DNA of 64,000 nucleotides from SIAJ01 sp963773845. GTDB taxonomy: Bacteria; Planctomycetota; Planctomycetia; Gemmatales; Gemmataceae. Every line of letters begins with the position of its first letter. Position 1 is the stretch's first letter. The stretch spans positions 1 to 64,000 of the forward strand of contig CAVZCU010000008.1 of NCBI GenBank assembly GCA_963773845.1, in the 5' to 3' direction. Below, one piece after another: positions 27,264-37,212 of this stretch. Below the pieces are notes generated by a model, which saw nothing but the letters and a program-made list of their open reading frames with translations, was not told the origin of the DNA and searched no databases. A program made the translations under genes and the position numbers.

Positions 27264-29478
27264 ATGGGGAATGACGCACGAGATTCGGAGCCCGTGACGA
27301 CAGTCGGTTCGTCCCCGTCTGCCTCGCGCTGGATTGTTCGCGTCGTTGTCGGTGTTCTGCTCCTCGGCTCGGCGATTGGCGCCTACTACTGGCTAACCAA
27401 GCCAGAATCTCCGTCCGCGAAGGTTGCACTCCCCGATCTCGCCTCGCTCGACGAAGAAGCCGACGATCTGGGCGCGCCGCAAAACCCCGGCTATCTGGGT
27501 CCACAAGCGTGTGCGCCTTGCCATGCGAGTCGCGTGAATGAGTTCTTAAAGACGATTCACGCACGCGCCTGTCGCCGTCCGCCGGACGGTCCGATGGCGC
27601 ACGGATTCGAGAAGGGCCATGGCCGATACGCCACCGGCGAGCCCGGCCTGCGTTTCGATATGACTCACGAGGGCAGCGACTATTTTGAGACTGCAGTTCA
27701 AAAGACCCCGACTGGGGAGAATCGGTCTAAGTCGCGGATCGATCTGATCTATGGCGCCAACAAGGCGGACGAGGTCTTTTTCACATGGCGCGGCGATCGT
27801 CTTTACGAGCTGATGACGGTCTGGCTTCACCCGAGCCATCAATGGGCGAATACCTCGTTCAATCGCTATGGGGGTGGCGGCTTCGCTCGCGAGACCACGA
27901 TTCGCTGCCTCGAATGTCATACCACCTGGTTCGCCCACGTGCCGGGGACCGCGAATCAGTATCGCCCGGACAGCTTTATTCTCGGCACGACCTGCGAGAA
28001 GTGTCATGGTCCGGGCAAGGACCACGTGGACTATCATCGAACTCATCCGCGCCGATGCCGCACACGCGATTCTCAACCCCGCCAATCTCTCTCGCGAACG
28101 ATTGATGGAAGTATGTACGCAATGTCACGCTAACTACACGAAGCCGCGGGGGCTCGCCAACATGTACCGACCCGGCGAGCCACTCGATCAGTACTACCGA
28201 TTGGCCCAGACCAAGTATCGCGATGAGGATCACGTTGCCAATCAGGTGAAATACCTTCGGCAGAGCAAGTGTTTTCAAAAGAGCGAGACGATGACGTGCG
28301 TCACCTGCCATGACCCACATAAGCCGCATGCATCGGGCGATCGTGCCGCGAGCCACAAGTCGTGCATCCAGTGCCATAAGCCGGAGGCTTGTTCCGACCG
28401 GCCGAATCTCCCGATCGCGGTTCGGGATGACTGTGTCGCTTGTCACATGCGCCAGGACGTGTGGATCAACGTGCATTTCCACACGGCGGACGACCGATTT
28501 GTCCCGCCGATTCGGCGATTTCAACACAAGATTGCCGTGGATCCAATCGCTCGATCCGAAGTGCTCCTGGCTTGGCATCGTAAGCAAACGGGAGCGGATC
28601 ACCGCCGCGAAGCGGACCGACTGGCAAGCGAACTCGGCGAACACTGGCTCAAAAAGGCGGACGCATGCCGGCGCGATTATCGATTCCTGGCGGCCGTTGG
28701 CGCTGCCCGGGAGGCTCTCCGATTGGACTTGCCCTCGGGGCTTCATGAACGAGCGGTCGCCGCGAAGAATCGGTCGATTGCAATGCAGTCCAAGCTCGAC
28801 GCCGACCTCATCGAGGCTCTGCACGTGGCCGATTTGCGACAAACAAAGGCCGCCATCGACATGTTGGAGAAGATTTTGACCGTCAAGCCGGATTGGAGCG
28901 TTGTCCACAGCAAGCTGGGGACCCTGTACGCGGTGAGCGGCCAGATCGATCGAGCCCGCGAGCACTTGGAGGCGGTGGCTCGTGATGATCCCGACAACGG
29001 GTCGGGCTTCGCGATGCTCGGGTGGATGGCGTACCTGGACGGTCGATCCGCGGACGCCATCGACTTCTATCGCAAGGCGGAGGACATCGAGCCGTTCAAT
29101 GCCAAGATCAACTATCACTGGGGGTTGGCATTGGTGCAAACGAATCGCTGGGCCGAGGCGGCGGAAAAGTTCCGGACCGTTTTGCGCGTCGACCCTCGTC
29201 ACACGGGAGGATGCATTGCCTTGGCTCATTCACTGCGGCAAGAGGGCAGGGCGGCCGAGGCTGTGCGCTACGCCTGGCGTGCAGCTCGACTGGATGGCTT
29301 CCAAAACTCGCAAGCGCTGGTGGAGTTGGCGGATACGTACACGGATGCTGGTCGATCGCGCGAGGCGGCGGCGGCGGCCCAGAAGGTTCTCGAACTCGAT
29401 GGGACAAATGAAACGCCGGTGCCATTTGATGTGCGACAACGAATGGAAACGATCCGGGCACGCGTCGTTGCGGACTAA
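27264..29478 (+). CDS. Heptaheme cytochrome c with C-terminal TPR domain, one frameshift
   Basis: About 738 residues after joining two frames (break near 28050, between HVDYHRTHP and ADAAHAILNPANL). N-terminal TM (WIVRVVVGVLLLGSAIGAYY), then seven CXXCH sites: CAPCH, CLECH, CEKCH, CTQCH, CVTCH, CIQCH and CVACH. The C-terminal third is tetratricopeptide repeats (SVVHSKLGTLYAVSGQIDRA, GSGFAMLGWMAYLDGRSADA, AKINYHWGLALVQTNRWAEA). It is a membrane-tethered periplasmic electron carrier; the TPR part would hold a partner. Followed by a second protein of the same design. Confidence 0.88.
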
Positions 29479-29576
29479 TTGGCAAGGCCGATTTGCGGCC
29501 GGCGCGCCTCGTCGACAACAACGGGTCGATCGGCTATGCTCTAAACGATCCGAAACAGAATTGAGTCGAACCATCC

Positions 29577-31532
29577 ATGGCCACTGAATCAAGGATACAT
29601 CCGGGATACCGCTGGGGACTTCTTGGAGTCGTCGTCGTCGCCTTCAGTGCGCTGGGGTGGTATTTCTTCTTGCGAGAAGACTCCGAAGATGTACCGGTCG
29701 AATCACCCGTCGCAGCCGACGCGCCGCCGGCTGATCCGAGATTGACGTTCGATACGCCGTTCCGCAACGTGAAGCCGGAAGTTCAATACGTGGGTGATGC
29801 AAAATGTGCTCAATGCCACTCCGAAATTGACAAAACCTACCACGGACATCCGATGGGAAGGTCCGCGGATTTCACGCTGAAGGCAAGCCCCATTGAACGG
29901 TACGACGCTGCTTCCCACAACCCATGCACGGTCGGTCCGTACGAACTGCGGGTTGAGAAAGTCGGCAACAAGGTCTTGCACCATGTTAGTGCCAAGGATG
30001 CGACTGGAAAGCCGTTGCCCGAATATGTCATGACAGCCGATCTCGAAATCGGCTCCGGAACCCGGGGACGTTCCTATCTCGCTCTGGACCGGGGCGCCGT
30101 CTGGCAGACGCCGATCAGTTGGTATGGCCCCGAACATCGATGGGACTTGTCGCCCGGTTTCAATCTGGGAAACGGCGGACGACGACCGATCGTTTCTGAT
30201 TGCCTGTATTGTCATGTCGATCGAGTTGATCCCGTTCCGATGTCGGTAAACCGGTACAAGAGCCCGTTTCCCCTTGGTCAGGCGTCGATTGGCTGCGAGC
30301 GTTGCCACGGGCCCGGCGAATTGCACGTCGCCGAGCGATCCAATGATCCACCGGTCAACGGCATCGATTACTCGATTGTCAATCCCAAGCACCTATCAAG
30401 CGATCTCCAGGTGGGCATCTGCGCCCAATGCCACTTGCAGGGAGAACAAAAAGTCGACCGACGGGGTCGGAGCATCTTTGAATATCGTCCGGGTTTGCCA
30501 TTGGAGATGTTCGTCACGCTGTTCGTTCGCCATCCGGATGCCGTCGATCTGCGCAAGTCCGTCGGCCAGTTCGAACAGATGCGCGTCAGCCGATGCTTTA
30601 CGGACAGCAATGGGCGACTCGGCTGCACATCTTGCCACGAGCCGCATAGTCGACCGGCACTGGCTACGCGCGATGATTTCTACAATCGGAAATGTCAATC
30701 GTGCCACGGCCACGATGCGAGTGAGTGTACGGAGCGAGTGGAGGTCCGACGGGTACAGAGCGATCACTGCATCGTCTGTCACATGCCCCGGTCGGGAAGT
30801 TCGAACATCGTTCACACCAGCATCACTGACCATCGAATTCCGCGACGGCCCAACGCTGAAACCCGATCCCACGGACTGATGCCGGGCACCATTCCCATCG
30901 TTCCATTTCCGATTGGACCGCACACGCCCGCAAGCGACGAGGCGGAACGCGATCTTGGCATCGGACTGAGCCACATCATCTTCCACGTGCCTGCGAACCA
31001 ACCGCAGGTCCGCGCTATGGTCGCCGCATTGGCGGAAGAGCGACTGGTCCGCTCCGTGTCCACATGGCGGAACGATGTTCCCGCCTGGGATGCGCTTTAC
31101 AAGGTTCGACAATTGCGTGGTGATCTCAACGGCGCCTTGGACGCTGCCACAACCGCATCCAATCTCGCGCCGGAATCGGAAGAAGCGCGTGCGGACCTCG
31201 CTTCGGCTGCGGCGGCGAGTGGAAAGTTTGCAGAGGCAATTGCCGCGGCAGGCGAATTGATTCGGTTGAATCCGTCGAGTCTGGATCCCCTGCTTTTGCG
31301 TGCTGGAATCTTCTTGCAAATGGAAAAGTGGAAGGAGGGGGAGAAAGATTGTCGATCCGCTCTGGCGATTCACCCTCTGCACCCGCGGGCAAGGTTGCTC
31401 TTGGCAATAAGCATGTATCGCCTGGGCGAGCGTGCGGGCGCTCGCCGCGAAGCGGACACCGCAGCCCATTTGACGACGAATGCCCAGCAGAAAGCGGCAT
31501 TTGAAGAATTGTTTCGGACGCAGACTCGCTGA
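29577..31532 (+). CDS. Heptaheme cytochrome c with C-terminal TPR domain
   Basis: 651 residues, intact. TM at about 13-31 (WGLLGVVVVAFSALGWYFF). Heme sites CAQCH, CLYCH, CERCH, CAQCH, CTSCH, CQSCH and CIVCH within residues 75-405; CIVCHMPRSG resembles the last heme of the preceding protein (CVACHMRQD). The tail from about residue 500 is TPR (DLNGALDAATTASNLAPESE, KFAEAIAAAGELIRLNPSSL). It shares architecture but little close identity with the gene before it, so the pair is an old duplication or a matched partnership. A terminator-like hairpin follows at 31603-31644. Confidence 0.9.
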   Translation: MATESRIHPGYRWGLLGVVVVAFSALGWYFFLREDSEDVPVESPVAADAPPADPRLTFDTPFRNVKPEVQYVGDAKCAQCHSEIDKTYHGHPMGRSADFTLKASPIERYDAASHNPCTVGPYELRVEKVGNKVLHHVSAKDATGKPLPEYVMTADLEIGSGTRGRSYLALDRGAVWQTPISWYGPEHRWDLSPGFNLGNGGRRPIVSDCLYCHVDRVDPVPMSVNRYKSPFPLGQASIGCERCHGPGELHVAERSNDPPVNGIDYSIVNPKHLSSDLQVGICAQCHLQGEQKVDRRGRSIFEYRPGLPLEMFVTLFVRHPDAVDLRKSVGQFEQMRVSRCFTDSNGRLGCTSCHEPHSRPALATRDDFYNRKCQSCHGHDASECTERVEVRRVQSDHCIVCHMPRSGSSNIVHTSITDHRIPRRPNAETRSHGLMPGTIPIVPFPIGPHTPASDEAERDLGIGLSHIIFHVPANQPQVRAMVAALAEERLVRSVSTWRNDVPAWDALYKVRQLRGDLNGALDAATTASNLAPESEEARADLASAAAASGKFAEAIAAAGELIRLNPSSLDPLLLRAGIFLQMEKWKEGEKDCRSALAIHPLHPRARLLLAISMYRLGERAGARREADTAAHLTTNAQQKAAFEELFRTQTR

Positions 31533-31602
31533 GATAAAGCTCGGCGATGAACATTTGCGCGGACAATATGTCGTGTCCGATTTGCAAAAAGTGCATTGCG
31601 TT

Positions 31603-31644
31603 GGGCGGCCAGTTCACCTAGCGGCTCGGACCAATTGGCCGCCC
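31603..31644. terminator. Hairpin between convergent genes
   Basis: GGGCGGCCAGTT (31603-31614) pairs with AATTGGCCGCCC (31633-31644) at 11 of 12 positions over an 18-nt loop, in the gap between the heptaheme gene and the convergent TPR gene. No strong T run follows, so termination is likely but not certain. Confidence 0.5.
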
Positions 31645-31677
31645 GTTGTCGGCTCGGGTTGATGGTCGGAGATGGCG

Positions 31678-32944
31678 TTAACTTTTGCGCCCTTGGCACT
31701 GTGCGGCGGCTTTGCGCCATTGAGCGGCGGATTTGGCGTCGCCGGTTTTCTCGCACAACGCGGCCAAACGCAGTCGGACAACGGGATCCCACGGCTTGCT
31801 GATTGCTTCCCGTGCTAACTCGGCCGCCAATTCAAAATCCTTGCGAAGCCCATCCGCGCGAGCGCTGGCGAGATCGGCGTCGGCTTTTCGTCCAACCCCT
31901 GCTAATGCTTGTCCGAGGAGGAATTGCGTCTGATAGTGATTGGGCGAAATCGACGCTGCCTGCTCCAGGAGCGGAAGTGCTGCCTTCGCGTTTCCGTCAT
32001 CAAGATACAGCTGGCCGCGCAACCGATAAAAGGCTCCCTCGGGTTCGTCCGCGAGCGCCTCATCGGCGAGAGCGATTGCCTCCGATCGCCTTTGCAACCC
32101 GCGTAGCGCTTCGATGCGGAACGCCCGCATATGCGGCGGCTCCGCTGTTCCAGTATGCGCCTCGTCGAGCAGCGACAACACGTCGCCGTAGCGATAAAGG
32201 AGCAAGAGGGCCTCGCACAATTCGAAGCGAATCTCGTCGCGTGCCGCATTCGACAGGCCGTTGCCAATGCGCAGAGCCTCACGGTATTCGAAGATCGAGT
32301 TTTCCGTGCTGCCCGAATCACGCAGGATTTCGGCTAGTAAACGGTGGGGGCGGGCATCGGTCGGATCGAGCCGAACGACCTGTTCGAGGTGGGCAATTGC
32401 GCGATTCAAGTGGCCCATTTCGTAGGCAACTGCCGCTAAACCCCGGTGGGCGTCTGCATTGTCGGCTTGCTCGTTGATCACGAAGGAAAACACACGATTG
32501 GCTTCCGCCAGCGAGCCCATCGCGAGCAGGCTTTTGCCCGTCAATGTCGCGGCTTGGATTCGAATCGAGCCCTCATCGTGAATTTGATTGCATTCGGCAA
32601 TGACCTTTTCGAATTCCTTGCGCAAAATAAACTTCGGCCCGCAGCAGGTGGGCAAGATTGGGTCGCCCAGTTGCCGCCAAGCGGTCGGCGAGGTAGTCCG
32701 CCCGCTTCCAATCTCCTTCCGCGACCGCTTCCTGACCGCGAGCGAATCGATAGCTCGGTCGCGTGGTGCGGATGCGCCAGCCAATTACGGCTAGTGCAAT
32801 GAGGACGAAAACTGTGAGCACGACTTGTTTGCGCGAGAACCAGCCCCGGACCAACCGCTTCGAACTTGCAGTTGGACTTGGCGACAAGTCTGGTGCGTTG
32901 GGAGGTGGGGAGTCGACGGCGGGCTGATCGGGTAAATGGAGCAT
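31678..32944 (-). CDS. Membrane-anchored TPR protein, one frameshift
   Basis: Starts MLHLPDQPAVD at ATG 32944 (a GTG at 32959 is also possible; no clear ribosome site for either). Cytoplasmic N-terminus, one TM (VVLTVFVLIALAVIGW), then TPR units such as ADAHRGLAAVAYEMGHLNRA and GAFYRLRGQLYLDDGNAKAA. The frame breaks near 32625, between LLRAEVYFAQ and EFEKVIAECNQ. About 422 residues. It faces the heptaheme genes and belongs with a run of minus-strand genes of the same theme. Confidence 0.8.
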
Positions 32945-33041
32945 AACAAGGCGCCGCACAAAGACCGCTGCTCACTCCTGGTTGTGCGAGGACCGGACAC
33001 GATGTCAGCGGTCCCCGCCCAGATGCAAGTCAGAGCATTAA

Positions 33042-33569
33042 TCAAGGGGCGGACTTGAGTTCGATTTCCACTGGCTGTTTATCGGGCGGCACCTTGACGG
33101 TGATCGGCGTCGTTGCCGAACTCGCATAAATGGCCGGCAGCTCGCTCTTAATGCCACCACCGCCGGAAGGCATTCCAGGCATCTTCATGCCGCCAGGCAT
33201 TTTGAACTTGGAAGGTGGTCCTGAGTTCGCTCCCTCATTGCTGGTCTTCTGCATTGCCTTCATGGCGTCTGGACTACTCGGGTCCATCGCGCCACCCCCG
33301 AGCGACGGTCGTTTGACGACGGTCACTTTGTAGTTTCCAGAGGCAACTCCATTCTTGTTGGTAGCGGATACCAGACTAAAGTTGCCATTCCCGTCGGTGA
33401 GCCCCGTGTAGGTCGTCTTACCGTCTTCGGACACAAACGCAACCGTCGCGCCCTCGACTGGCTTGCCATCTAGTTTGACGACTCCCTTTACATTGGTCGT
33501 GCTCTGACCGCATCCGCCGGCTAGCGCCGCCACCACGAAAATCAAGCCAAGGAGGTTGGACCGCTTCAT
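33042..33569 (-). CDS. Small lipoprotein with carboxypeptidase-regulatory-like domain
   Basis: 175 residues, lipobox LAGGC at 16-20. A transthyretin/carboxypeptidase-regulatory beta-sandwich follows: VKGVVKLDGKPVEGATVAFV, GLTDGNGNFSLVSA and NYKVTVVKRP, then a Gly/Met/Pro-rich loop (MPGGMKMPGMPSGGGG). Such lipoproteins commonly follow DUF1559 genes in planctomycetes, as here. Role unknown, presumably at the cell surface. Confidence 0.82.
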   Translation of the reverse strand: MKRSNLLGLIFVVAALAGGCGQSTTNVKGVVKLDGKPVEGATVAFVSEDGKTTYTGLTDGNGNFSLVSATNKNGVASGNYKVTVVKRPSLGGGAMDPSSPDAMKAMQKTSNEGANSGPPSKFKMPGGMKMPGMPSGGGGIKSELPAIYASSATTPITVKVPPDKQPVEIELKSAP

Positions 33570-33593
33570 TGTCTGGGGCTCCCAGGTGTATTA

Positions 33594-33631
33594 GAAAACA
33601 GCCGCGAAAGTGATTTTCACACTTTCGCGGC
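33594..33631 (-). terminator. Rho-independent terminator after the DUF1559 gene
   Basis: A perfect 12-bp stem (GCCGCGAAAGTG at 33601-33612 with its complement at 33620-33631) and a 7-nt loop. Read on the minus strand, the hairpin is followed by TGTTTTCT, the expected U-rich tail. It lies between the DUF1559 stop and the lipoprotein start, so the downstream gene may have its own promoter or depend on read-through. Confidence 0.75.
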
Positions 33632-33667
33632 AACGATTGAATCGGATGTTCACGAGCGTGGCAAAGA

Positions 33668-34723
33668 CTACGGAAGCTCGACCGCAATGCCGTCATTGCG
33701 ACAGCCCAGAAGCTGGTACGTCCGATGGTCGATCGTCTCGCGGATGAATCGGACCGATCCATCACCGAAGAGGAAATTACAACCACCGCTGTGCCGCGAT
33801 TTGAAGCCCCAAGCCACGCTCCAGTTGCCTCGGAACGATTGTGCGGGACTGCACCAGTTGGTTCCATCCGACCGGTAATTGATGGGGATAATCGTCGAAG
33901 CGCCGACTCCGCCACCATTGAAGTGCCACCAGCCACCATTCGTGAAATGGTCGTGCTGGGCCGGCAATGTTTCACCCATCATGATGGTGTTCGATGTGCC
34001 GTCCGGCATCGATGAAAACGTCATCGTGGCCCCAAGGCGGTTAAACAGGCCGCGAATGTCCGAATTCTGGAAGGAGTTGCCATGATCAGGGCTCCAAGAA
34101 TAGCCCATCAAGGCTAGGCCGCCACCAAGCCCCGAGTTCTCCGGTTGGCACCAGCCGGCGTATGGATCGTATCCGCACGGGCCAGGGGCACATTGCGGTC
34201 CCAGGCTTCCCGCGTAGTTGGTCCACGGTTGCTCTAATTGGTAATCATCGCTCGGGCAGCGTAGATACTTAATGCGACGAGCAGATGCTGGGACGTTATT
34301 GATTCCGATGCCTACCGAATTGGGAACAGTGTCCTGCTGATTGATCAGCTTGAACATGTTGTCTTGTTCCATGAACGGCAGAATGTAGACCTGCCAGCTG
34401 CCCTGGTCGCTACCCCAATCGCCAATTACCCAGCCATTGTTGGTGTAATCGTCATTCTGGTGCTGCGGAATCTGCTGCCAGCTAGTGCGACCGCCCGGTG
34501 GGAACCGGTTGAAGACGTCATGGTAATTATGCAATCCCAAACCGTACTGTTTTAAATTGTTCGAACACTGCATGCGGCGAGCGGCTTCGCGAATCTTTTG
34601 GATTGCGGGAAGGAGCAAGCCGATCAAAATCGCGATGATCGCGATGACGACGAGCAGCTCAATGAGCGTGAATCCACTTCCGCGTCGTCGCTGACGTCGG
34701 ACCAGAGAAGGAGAGGGAATCAT
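33668..34723 (-). CDS. DUF1559 protein with prepilin-type N-terminus
   Basis: 351 residues with the type IV prepilin cleavage/methylation motif GFTLIELLVVIAIIAILIGL near residue 17, then the DUF1559 start QKIREAARRMQCSNNLKQYG and the C-terminal HSGGCNFLFGDGSVRFI (H-X9-DG signature). Pseudopilin-like, exported by type IV pilus or type II secretion machinery and assembled at the cell surface. These proteins are greatly expanded in planctomycetes. Confidence 0.93.
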   Translation of the reverse strand: MIPSPSLVRRQRRRGSGFTLIELLVVIAIIAILIGLLLPAIQKIREAARRMQCSNNLKQYGLGLHNYHDVFNRFPPGGRTSWQQIPQHQNDDYTNNGWVIGDWGSDQGSWQVYILPFMEQDNMFKLINQQDTVPNSVGIGINNVPASARRIKYLRCPSDDYQLEQPWTNYAGSLGPQCAPGPCGYDPYAGWCQPENSGLGGGLALMGYSWSPDHGNSFQNSDIRGLFNRLGATMTFSSMPDGTSNTIMMGETLPAQHDHFTNGGWWHFNGGGVGASTIIPINYRSDGTNWCSPAQSFRGNWSVAWGFKSRHSGGCNFLFGDGSVRFIRETIDHRTYQLLGCRNDGIAVELP

Positions 34724-34842
34724 GGAACGACTCGAAAAAGAAAAGAACTTCGTACTTGCCTGTGAGAATCGTCTTTTAGCAACCCCATGTCAAGAGAGAA
34801 ATTGGCAAAAATTAAAAAATGGCGAAATTGTTCAGTTTTCGA

Positions 34843-36117
34843 CTAGTTTGCCAGCTGGCAGAACTTGCGATGATAGGTGGCCTGATCGGTCAGGCCTCGG
34901 TGCTCGTAATAGTCGGCCAGGAGTCGATGCGTGGCGGCATGATCGGGCTGTTCGCGCAATGCCGATTCAAGCCACCGGAGCCCATCTTGATCTCGACCAT
35001 TTCGCAAAAACAACTCCCCCATCTCCCGGCGAAGGTCTGGATTATGCGGTGAAACCGCGACTAATCTGGCGACCTCAGCGACTCGTTTCAAATCGGCCTC
35101 ACACCGTTTCCACCGCTCCTCGGCAATCCGGGCTTCATCCGTCAAACCTGCCGCTTGCAAGCACAACACGAGCGAATAAAGGATCTCGGGATCAGACGGG
35201 TCCAGCTCAGCGGCACGGCGCAGAAACGGCAATGCCGTCGTTGCTTTCCCAAGGTTCAGTTCCATTCGACCGCGATGATGGTAGGCCTTGGCATCCCAAG
35301 GGTTCTGAGCCATCGCCCTTTCGAGAAGAGAGATTGCCTGTTCGCGATCACCTTGCAAATCTCGGCAGACACCGAGAAGCATTGTTACCCGCGAGTCGTC
35401 CGGACTGGACTTTGCCAGCAACTCCAAGTGCGTGACTGCTTCGTCCGGTTGCCGGGTTTGAACCAGCATCCGTGCAAGACTCATGCGAACCCGCTCGTCG
35501 ACGGGATTGAGATTAATAGCCTGGCGAAACGCGTTGACGGCTTCGTTTTTCTTTTGCAGCCGCTCGTAAATATCACCCTGACACGTCCACGCCTGAGCAC
35601 TATCCGGCTTCAATTCCGTCCACCTCGTAACCAGCGAAAGTGCGTCGAACCAGCGAAACTCTTGCATCAATGCGGGAACCAGGACCGCAAAGATTTGGGG
35701 CGTTTCTCGATGGCCTTGCTGTAATGCCGACGCCAGTACCGCTTCGGCGTCGGCAATGCTGCCCGTTTGTATGCTCAGCATCGCATGTTCCAACTCGATG
35801 TCACTCGGGTTCCAGCCCAGCTTTTGTGCTTCCGCCAAGTGACGCTCGGCTTCCGGAAAATCGCCACAACGCCGTGCAGCCTGAGCGGAACGGAAATGAG
35901 TCTCGGCATCGGTTGGCCAGGTGGCCAGACACTGGTCGAAGAAAAGACGGGCAGCCTCCGGATGGTCGTTGTCCAGTGCCGATAGGCCCCGGCGAAAGTC
36001 CGAGTGCGCTCGATATTGAACGGCGCCGAACCAACCCGCCACCGCGAGAAGACATGCGCTGCTGATTAGCAAGCGGATTCGGCGGGACGAACGACGAGAC
36101 TCGATGCCAGTCGCCAT
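34843..36117 (-). CDS. Membrane-anchored TPR protein
   Basis: 424 residues. N-terminal TM (LLISSACLLAVAGWFGAV) then about ten TPR units (AETHFRSAQAARRCGDFPEA, AQAWTCQGDIYERLQKKNEA, AKAYHHRGRMELNLGKATTA, AATHRLLADYYEHRGLTDQA). No enzymatic motif. It ends 8 bp after the stop of the thioredoxin-like gene upstream, so the two are co-transcribed. Confidence 0.85.
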   Translation of the reverse strand: MATGIESRRSSRRIRLLISSACLLAVAGWFGAVQYRAHSDFRRGLSALDNDHPEAARLFFDQCLATWPTDAETHFRSAQAARRCGDFPEAERHLAEAQKLGWNPSDIELEHAMLSIQTGSIADAEAVLASALQQGHRETPQIFAVLVPALMQEFRWFDALSLVTRWTELKPDSAQAWTCQGDIYERLQKKNEAVNAFRQAINLNPVDERVRMSLARMLVQTRQPDEAVTHLELLAKSSPDDSRVTMLLGVCRDLQGDREQAISLLERAMAQNPWDAKAYHHRGRMELNLGKATTALPFLRRAAELDPSDPEILYSLVLCLQAAGLTDEARIAEERWKRCEADLKRVAEVARLVAVSPHNPDLRREMGELFLRNGRDQDGLRWLESALREQPDHAATHRLLADYYEHRGLTDQATYHRKFCQLAN

Positions 36118-36125
36118 TGAGCCTT

Positions 36126-36818
36126 CTACTCCGGCGCAAGTAGCGCTACCGCGATTGCGTCATCGACCTGTTTGAGCCAGTCGGCCGTCTCTTCGTGACG
36201 ATATCGGCCCTGGCGGTCGCACCAAGTGACCTTGCCGTGCTTATCAACCAGATACAGTGTGGGGGCGATACCATAGCCGGGCATTGGCATTCCCGAATTC
36301 ACGCCCAGGGCCGACATCGCGGCCCCATCGATCCGGTAGCCGTTGGGCCACGGAATCGAAGACTGATCGACGTAAGCCTGAACCGATTCGCGGTTCATAT
36401 TGGTAAGGCTGACAAATGCCACGCCCTTGTTGTGGTACTTGTCAAAGAGTTGCACCAAACCCGGCGCACCGAACCGGCAGAAGGGACACCAGTTGGCCCA
36501 AATATCGACCACGATGAGGCGCACACCCGGACTTGCGAATTCGGGCGGGGAGCCGTTCAGCCAGCCTTTCGCCGTTAGCTTGGGGAGCGGGCTCCCGGGT
36601 TCAAGCGGTTTGCCGGCCGGCCCTGGCACGGTTGCGGGCGGTGTCTCGGCAGGCGATGGCGAGGGTTCGCTCTTCGCATCGATGCACCCCGGTGTCAGCG
36701 GAAGTATGCACGCGATGAGGGTTATCCAGGCTGATTTCGCGGTACGATTCGTCAACAGTTTGAACCCGAGTCGAGCAGTTGAAGGATTTAGGCGCCGAAG
36801 CGAATTGGGCGAGGTCAT
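36126..36818 (-). CDS. Thioredoxin-like lipoprotein (TlpA/ResA type)
   Basis: 230 residues from ATG 36818 (an open frame extends to 36962 but adds nothing conserved). Lipobox LTPGC with Cys at about 45, a Pro-rich linker, then a TlpA-like domain with VVDIWANWCPFCRFGAPGL (active site WCPFC at about 110-114), VSLTNMNRES and the cis-Pro loop GIAPTLYLVDKHGKVTW. Periplasmic dithiol-disulfide exchange. With two heptaheme cytochromes close by, a role in keeping apocytochrome cysteines reduced (ResA/CcmG-like) is a reasonable inference. Confidence 0.85.
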   Translation of the reverse strand: MTSPNSLRRLNPSTARLGFKLLTNRTAKSAWITLIACILPLTPGCIDAKSEPSPSPAETPPATVPGPAGKPLEPGSPLPKLTAKGWLNGSPPEFASPGVRLIVVDIWANWCPFCRFGAPGLVQLFDKYHNKGVAFVSLTNMNRESVQAYVDQSSIPWPNGYRIDGAAMSALGVNSGMPMPGYGIAPTLYLVDKHGKVTWCDRQGRYRHEETADWLKQVDDAIAVALLAPE

Positions 36819-37212
36819 TATCTGCCCCAAGCGAATGGGATTCAAGCAGCCAAGTCGAAAGAGAGTGTCGAATGGCACCCGGATCAGGGGATTGGCGAGC
36901 CCGGTGAATTCACGAAATCGATGCGGTCCATATTCGCTCGATTCTTGATAATTGTCAGTCACGGAGGGCTACAGTATCGTCAAGTATTCGGGGTGCTTCG
37001 AATCGACGGACATGGAATTGTCGCGCATGGCCCTGGAATCGGTTTTGCGCGTGCCAAGTCGCCGATTCTGTGCTACAACGAGAGGAATTCTGGAGCGTCG
37101 CTCCGACTCGCTGGCGAGCGATTGACTTCAGTTCGTCGAATTGAGCCACCCGTTCATTCGTAAATCATCCTGATCCACGCCCGTTGAGGGTGAGGTCTTG
37201 TCACGTGAGACG
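36819..37212. other. Divergent intergenic region
   Basis: About 390 bp between the thioredoxin-like gene and the dockerin-type gene, which diverge. It must hold both promoters, but I see no confident -35/-10 pair and no repeat. Confidence 0.4.

Noticed and set aside
27976..29229. 417-codon minus-strand open frame
   Set aside because: Antisense to the first heptaheme-TPR gene, which has heme sites and TPR units; the antisense product shows none.
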